Shown one piece after another: positions 58,639 through 64,000 of a stretch of 64,000 nt of DNA (position 1 is the stretch's first letter; each line of letters opens with the position of its first letter). This DNA is from Diplodia intermedia. Lineage: Eukaryota; Ascomycota; Dothideomycetes; Botryosphaeriales; Botryosphaeriaceae. The position numbers and the translations under genes were made by a program. The notes beneath the pieces were generated by a model that was not told the DNA's origin, ran no database searches, and worked only from the letters and a program-made list of their open reading frames with translations. The stretch spans positions 62,001 to 126,000 of the forward strand of contig JAKEKT010000095.1 in NCBI GenBank assembly GCA_021495925.1, read 5' to 3'.

Positions 58639-59167
58639 GAACCTCCTGCACAACGCCCAATTCACCGCCTTCAACTCCCTCTCGGACCCGACGGCGTGGA
58701 AGACTCACACGGAGAACGACTCGCTGATCTTCGCGGTGCCGCAGCCGCAGCCGCACTCGGCCGCGTCGGGCTCGAGCGGCAGCACGGGCGGCGGCGGCGT
58801 CAACGTCATCAGCCAGGAGCCGGGCGCGGTGCTCGAGCTGAGCCAGACGCTCGCGGCGGCGGCGATCCAGCAGGGCGCCGAGTACGTGGCGCACGTGTCG
58901 GCGAGCCAGACGGACGCGGGCCGCGCGGCGTGCGAGATCAAGGTGTTTGTCGGATCCCGCGCCGTCGTCGAGGCCGTGCCCGGCGACGAGGAGGCCACCT
59001 TCACCGGCGGCTGGTCGCCGGGCGTCATGGAGGACGTCGCGCACGAGGGCACGCCGTTGACGGTGAGGGTCGGCCCGTGCAGGGGCGTCGATGGCGTGGT
59101 GAGCATCAAGGGGTTGCGGTTTGAGAAGAAGCGCAAGACGGCGGCGGAGGAGTTGAAGAGGGTGTGA
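52550..59167 (+). CDS. Giant secreted Ser/Thr-rich repeat protein with PAN-like domain
   Basis: Exons are 52550-52836, 52892-53210 and 53261-59167 (2170 aa). A signal peptide (about residues 1-24) is followed by a Lys-Arg site before QDDF that may be cut by Kex2. Residues 262-357 form a Cys-rich PAN/apple-like module (ADDAAECAALCSTY, CEGFVFRDNRCYL). About 1600 residues of Ser/Thr/Gly/Pro mucin-like sequence follow, packed with NxS/T sequons and recurring LSxTxGxRxG units. A Gln run near 1977-1993 leads to a C-terminal beta-sandwich-like domain (about 1995-2165) resembling CBM-type carbohydrate-binding modules. No GPI signal is seen. It is probably a heavily O-mannosylated wall or extracellular adhesin; the binding partner is unknown. 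Ends of the repeat region may be assembly-sensitive. A second ATG is at 52559. Confidence 0.85.
56060..56374 (+). repeat. Three tandem 105-bp (35-residue) coding repeats
   Basis: Units start at 56060, 56165 and 56270. Each encodes ES/ENLSTSAGPRSGAATT, then a Gly-Pro-Ser-Ser-Gly segment ending in an NGT sequon. Copies differ mainly at silent and Ser/Gly positions. Confidence 0.85.
57341..57780 (+). repeat. 162-bp (54-residue) tandem coding repeats, 2.7 copies
   Basis: Units start at 57341, 57503 and 57665, exactly 162 bp apart. Each opens NSTESFSNTQGDRNG and continues to the GPSSGSPVNSAN segment. The first two copies are nearly identical in DNA, so duplication is recent or homogenised. The third diverges after its first half. 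Confidence 0.85.
58589..58639 (+). repeat. CAA trinucleotide repeat encoding polyGln
   Basis: About 16 CAA codons with one GAA interruption lie in frame, between the mucin-like region and the C-terminal domain. Confidence 0.9.
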
Positions 59168-62100
59168 GTGGGTGAGTGGAGATGATGCTTTTGCTTGGGG
59201 GGGGCCCCGCGAATGGTCTTTGCTTGATGCGAGATGGATGGGTCCCCCAAGTGCAATGTTGTTGCTGCTGTTGTTACTGTTGGCTGACCTCGCTCGTTTT
59301 TCTTTGCTTTTTTTCCTCTTTTTTTTTCTTCCTGTCCTCTTTATTCCGGACATCCCCATCATCATCATGACACACTTGCATCATTTCCTCTTTTGGTTCG
59401 TATTTCGTAACGCTCATTCATACAGTATCGGCAACAGCAAATGAAAACGCCTTCTGCTGTCTTTGTTGCAGAAGAGAGGAGGATCCGAGAAACAGACATT
59501 GGAGAAATACTCTTGTTTGTTTTTATTCTTTTCTTTTACTTCGCGTTGGACGGTCCACGCGAGATGGAAAATGACCTACAAAAAACAATCTTCTCAAACG
59601 CCAATTTAGTCTCTTGTCTGGGTAGCATAATAGGAGTCCATCATTCTCTTCATCTGACCCCGAGTAACCTGAACCAATGGAAGTTGAACGTACATTGTAG
59701 GCGTGAAGTTACACCAATGCTCGCCTTTCCCCAAACCCTCATTTCCACTTGACCCTTGTCGTGTACCTAACCAATCTAATCTAAGCAACACATCCGTGCC
59801 TTGCATAACGCGTCTCTCCGGCGTCGGGGTCGCGTCATTCCAAATCCACTTCCGGCGCGAGTGCACGCGCGCCGACCACGAGGGAAAGGAGCTGAAACAC
59901 TGGCATTCAAGGATCTACTGTAACGTGAGGGGTACAGAGCAGCTGTCTCTGGTCCCGAGCACATGACCACATTCCAAGGCATCTTCCGAGAGAGGGGATC
60001 AAGGGTGCGTGCGGCCCTTGCCGAAACCCGGGAAGTTGGGCTGGTAATCGATAAACGATCACAAGGGAGAGCGCCCACGTCCAGATAGGGTTATGCAGGG
60101 GAGAAGTAGGTGGTAGGGCTGATCTGATCGGCCTTCGATCACGCCCTTTCCCTCGGGCCCTTCTCTTCATCTCTCCCCTGCTCGGGCCTGCGTTAGCTCA
60201 ACGGTGGCGGGTACCTTGCTAAGTATGTAGGACGGGCGGGGGCGGAGCGGGACGCAAAGGCGGGGGGCCACGGGTCGGATCGGCTTGTTGGACGAAAAAG
60301 TCCGGGAGCGGCGGGAGGAGCCCATAGGCTGCGCTCCGATTTAGGTGTTGATCGGGTCGATCACGCGGCTGAGAAGTGAGGGAAGGTGATGGTGGCTGCG
60401 GCCGGCGCGACAGATCGGCGAATGAGGTAGAGGTGTGGGTGCCGCTTTGGGCCTGCACGCGCTCGATTGGGCGATCTAATACGTGGGTGGAGGGCTGCAG
60501 AGCGCCTAAGCGTCCACTTTGCCCTTGCGATGGCCACCCGGTAAGGGACGTGAGAGCGGGTCTGCCGGGGATTGATTGGCTGGTGGCGGGATGTTGTGAA
60601 CGTGGACAAGTGAAATGCTAGTGTGGTTAGGACGCAAGTGTGGTTGGTAAGTTGATGTAGATTCGATAGCGTATAATGCACAAAGGTGGTATACGCGTTT
60701 GCTTTTTACCGGGGAAACCCTGCCCACCAAGATGCCATGTTTACGTTCAGTCTTCCACAGAGGTAGGGGCCCGTCGTTACTCGTCACTTCAGCAAAGCTG
60801 GATAGCCCCACTCAAGAGTGGGCACGAGACTGACTCAAGGTCGTGGACTGGTGGAAAATTGTCCCAAGTGCTACGGTATGGCGGGCAAGTGTCGGTTAGG
60901 GGTGTGGTGGAAAGGCGGACGTGCATGTGGCACGGACAAGAGGCACAGCCACCGACAGGGCCAGCATTGGCTATGGGACGTCAGTTCGAAAAGCATTGGG
61001 TGGAGGTGGTTTGAGAAGTTTAATGAGAAGCAGTGTGAGGTCAAGCGTCAACTCACGAAGTATTGGCTACGAAGGGCCCATGGAACGGCTTGCCGCTGGG
61101 ATGAGGCAGACGACTGCAGAACGCGCATGATGGTTACACGAGACTTGACACATATCCATCCGCACGCTGATGTGTGTCATCTCGTGCTATGCGTGGTCTC
61201 TGGTCTGGTCCGGTGTCGAGAGCTGGAATGGACCCCGGCGGCGGGCGTTCATTGGCTGCGGCGCGTACTTTTCAGGCAGCTTCCCTGCTCCTCCCACACA
61301 GATGAATGGCTGGCCGCGGCGCTCCTGTCAACTGGATTGGGGCAGTGCTAAGCGCTGAGGGACGCCTCGGAGAGTAGGCACAGGTTTGCTGCACATGCTG
61401 GGCACATAAAGAGAGAGGCGGCCGCCGGTCCGGCGCGCAGGAACAGCGGCCCAGCGCTTCACCACGACCACGAAAACACGAGATAATCGACGCCCCGAAA
61501 AGAGCCTGGGAGGGATCGGGATCCTGCCAGCCCATTCACGCAGATTGGGCGCAGCACTGGGGTCGAGGGGATCAACAGCGGACGAGGGCCACTCAGCGGC
61601 CGCCACGTAGACGGCGCACTAAAAGGCTGCTCGACATCGGCGCAGGCTCGACCTGAACGAACGATGCTCAGCGACGGAGAGACTCTGCGAGACTGAAAAG
61701 AGCAGTGCTGGACTCCCACTTTCGAGTGCGGCCTCCCGGCTTGCGGTTCTAGGCAGGTGCGAGCTGGCGCGCCCCGACTGAGAGATTGACGGCTGACTTC
61801 GCCTCCAGGAACCAGCGGCCGCCCGAACGAGCGCACCCGGACGCGACACGCCGCCGCCGCAGCAGCAGCGGCACACGGCCAGGCCAGATCGATCCGGGCT
61901 CGCCGCCGGCCAGTGCTCGGAGCGCGGCAGCCGCACGGTGCGGCGGGCCGGCGCGAGGCGCAGGTACACAGCGACAGGCGGCTTCGGCGGCGCAGCGCGG
62001 CGCAGAGCGGTGCGGGCGTGGGCGCGGGCGTGGAGAGCGGCGCTGGCGATGGTGACGGCGGCGTCGAGGTCGCGGCGGAAGTCGCGGGCGAGGTGGGGGC

Positions 62101-62653
62101 CGCCCGATGCGGGCTAGCGCCCGGTCACGTGGAGCGCTTTTCTCCACATCACTCGACCTCGACCCTCTGACCGACCTCTTCCTCCCACACTCCGCCCCCC
62201 CTCGGCGGGCGTCTGAAGGCTCATCAGATTCCATCGCCGCCGGGCTCTCCCGGCCTCAATCCACGCGTGCGGCGCGCCGCCTCGGCCGTGCGCGCGGCGT
62301 CTACGGCTTCCCGGCTGCTTCTATTTTGGCTACGCGACTCGCCTGGATTGGACGGCGCCAGCCCCAACTGATCACTCAGCGGCTACACCCTGCCTATCAT
62401 TTGAAGGAAAGAATGCATTCGTCCACTATCCGCTACTCGTAATACATGAAGGGAGGCGGCTACCCTGAAGAGGCCTCATGAGCTACCCGCCAGCCGAACC
62501 CTCCGCGCGCTTCCAGACAATTTTGCTGCTGCCGACAAACGAGTGGATCCCGTGTGATCCCAGAGACAAGAAGAAACAATCCAGACGCCTAACAAACGAA
62601 ACGCTAGAGATGAACGCTCACTGCTCGCCCGCCCGGCGCCAAAGTCATTCGCC
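59168..62653. other. 3.5-kb gene-poor interval with repeated ATTGG motifs
   Basis: No coding exon is supported. 60460-61560 carries eight ATTGG pentamers (inverted CCAAT boxes) in one orientation, four of them within TTGGCT. 61780-62250 is extremely GC-rich with chance Arg/Pro-rich frames. The interval lies between convergent genes, so the motif cluster has no obvious target. Confidence 0.5.
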
Positions 62654-62998
62654 TCAGTGGCCGCTGCCGATGCCCTGGAGGCGCTTGTTGCGCTCGCAGC
62701 TGAGGTCGTAGATCTCCCTGTCCAGGGACCCGATGATGTCCATTGACTTCTCAATTGACGCCTTGAACTTGCCGCCCTCGCGCTGCCACCGGTTGATCCG
62801 TTCCACCTCGGCTGCGCGCCGGCGCATCTTGGTGTCGATCTTCTCGCACAGCTTGCACTTCTGGCTCACCGGCACCGTCGTCATGATCAGCTTCATGCCG
62901 CACGTTTCACCAATGCGGTACTCGCGGTTGCAGTGCTGGCGGAAGTGTCCCCACTTCCAGTCGCCACAGGCAAAGCGGTGCTGGTCGAAGAAGCACAT
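62654..62998 (-). CDS. Conserved small Cys/His-rich protein, 114 aa
   Basis: This is a single exon. An in-frame TGA lies six bases upstream of the ATG, which fixes the start. The N-terminal half is rich in Cys, His and aromatics: MCFFDQHRFACGDWKWGHF, then CNREYRIGETCG, then CKLCEKI, six Cys and three His that could bind zinc. The C-terminal half is a basic and charged helix (RRRAAEVERINRWQREG, then SMDIIGSLDREIYDL) that may form a coiled coil. I recall similar small proteins across filamentous ascomycetes, always without an assigned function. The likely location is nuclear or cytosolic. Confidence 0.75.
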   Translation of the reverse strand: MCFFDQHRFACGDWKWGHFRQHCNREYRIGETCGMKLIMTTVPVSQKCKLCEKIDTKMRRRAAEVERINRWQREGGKFKASIEKSMDIIGSLDREIYDLSCERNKRLQGIGSGH

Positions 62999-64000
62999 GT
63001 TTCAAGAGCTTGGTGGAACTTAAGGTTGATCGTCGCCGTTAGCCTCGGGCCACAACGCCGCAAGAGCATGGGCCACCCTTACCTTTTGATATCAAAAAGT
63101 TGATATGGCGTCTGACTGATTGGACAGGGCTGACTCGAACCTGAAATCCGTCAACCACCACCACCCTCGATGTCGCTCGACGCGCCGGAGCTCACCTGTC
63201 CGGATGGCTTGCTGGACCCTTGAGAGTCTCGAACAATGTCCCGGGCGAGAGGGTCGGCTTGGGGATAGAGGAACTCCTTGGTGGAGCTGTATGTCGCGGA
63301 AGAGGAGGGCGCTTGGGATCTTTGAAAGACAATTGGGATAGAGGAGGAGGCAGGCGCTGAGGATGCTGGAGATGAGACTCTGGCCGTCGCAAGAAGGGCT
63401 ATTTATGCTGGACGAGGACAAGGAGGACGACTACACCGACTCGACAGACCATGGCCAGCAGCCCTCCTGGTCGAAGGAACCTCCCGCTCCCGCCGTCAGT
63501 CCGTCGCCGCTCCATTATCGTACCCCACTCGCAACGGCCAACGATATTGCCACGATCCCACGGATCACCCCTAATGCCGCTAGAGGATCCATGAGGGCCG
63601 GCTGCAATGATACCCTAGGCCCGCGCCGGGCGTTCCAGACATGCAAACCCATATCACATTTGCTTAGGATCTTCGCCGAGGTGGCTTTTCTTCCGCGTAA
63701 TATCTCCTTCTCCGGACAAAATGCCTCATGCTCCTGGTCCGATGCTGTTTGTTGGCGCGCGTTGAGGTGGCATTGACGCCTGCCGTCGAAGTCTATCACA
63801 TTTGATGCCGGACGAAGGTTGAGATTATTGCGCCGAGCGTTCGTCACGTGGCTGACGCTCCATGCCGAACCATTCGCTGGCTTCCGTCGCCCGCCCACCG
63901 CTCGTAAACGATTGGCCACTGCTCTCCTTGACGTCCGCTGTCTCCTGCTTAGTGCGGAATACCGGATTACGAGCCTGGCGGGTGTCCAACGGCTAGTTTC
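62999..64000. other. Right-edge interval upstream of the 114-aa gene
   Basis: A perfect palindrome TTTTGATATCAAAA lies at 63084-63097, about 86 bp upstream of the 114-aa start. On the minus strand, 63186-63405 is open in a Ser/Pro-rich frame that ends exactly at a GTGAGC donor, so it may be a leader or alternative exon. The plus-strand frame 63363-63776 overlaps it. Neither is called as a gene. Confidence 0.4.

Noticed and set aside
58280..59368. 362-codon minus-strand frame opposite the giant wall protein C-terminus
   Set aside because: The Leu run is the reverse of the CAA repeat and the remainder is an Arg/Gly/His shadow. No independent evidence.
60188..60230. tRNA-like A-box (TTAGCTCAACGG)
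   Set aside because: No B-box follows at the right distance and no cloverleaf can be folded.
63105..63150. B-box-like GGTTCGAGTCA on the minus strand
   Set aside because: The bases flanking the loop do not pair as a T stem, and no A-box lies upstream.

Overview
The window is nuclear DNA of a filamentous ascomycete (Pezizomycotina, probably a Dothideomycete or close relative; the class is inferred). Genes are interrupted by short introns, mostly 50-120 nt, with GT donors, CTAAC/CTGAC-type branch sites and AG acceptors. The gene set is typically fungal: a Zn2Cys6 factor, Rsc9, a NimO/Dbf4 protein, PanB, Atg12, Meh1/LAMTOR1, an ataxin-10/Ctr86 homolog and a mucin-like wall protein. Exon joins were worked out by hand from splice signals and reading frame. 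For every multi-exon gene except Dbf4 the summed exons give a whole number of codons.

Layout. 1-734: 5' end of an AGC-family kinase, cut by the left edge. 0.74-6.67 kb: gene-poor, with one broken STAND/NLR-type N-terminal domain at 3.9-4.3 kb. 6.67-7.80 kb: a Ubc8/UBE2H-type E2 whose 5' half contains microexons of 8, 3 and 1 nt. 8.9-16.5 kb: panB (+), ATG12 (-), Dbf4/NimO (-) and a short-chain dehydrogenase (-). 17.5-24.5 kb: a small conserved protein, a small secreted protein and a large disordered protein. 25.0-34.6 kb: a CocE/NonD hydrolase, an ALDH-fold protein lacking its catalytic Cys, a small protein, a LigB-type dioxygenase and an Rnl2-type RNA ligase-like protein. 35.5-42.6 kb: a Zn2Cys6 factor, Rsc9 and, divergent from Rsc9, a Rec114-like protein. 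44.2-51.4 kb: a 77-aa protein with one membrane segment, the ataxin-10 homolog and Meh1/LAMTOR1. 52.55-59.17 kb: a 2170-aa Ser/Thr-rich repeat protein. 62.65-63.0 kb: a conserved 114-aa Cys/His protein.

There is no sign of a biosynthetic cluster, operon, transposon, rRNA or tRNA. Most genes are unrelated housekeeping or regulatory genes: ubiquitin transfer, autophagy, replication licensing, chromatin remodelling, TORC1 signalling and pantothenate synthesis. The most unusual observation is the run of ultra-short exons in the Ubc8 gene. They are needed to restore the frame and the expected family sequence, and are flanked by credible donor, branch and acceptor signals. Next come the ALDH pseudoenzyme with a C-terminal membrane anchor, the nuclear Rnl2-like ligase with an acidic insert, and the internal repeat architecture of the giant wall protein.
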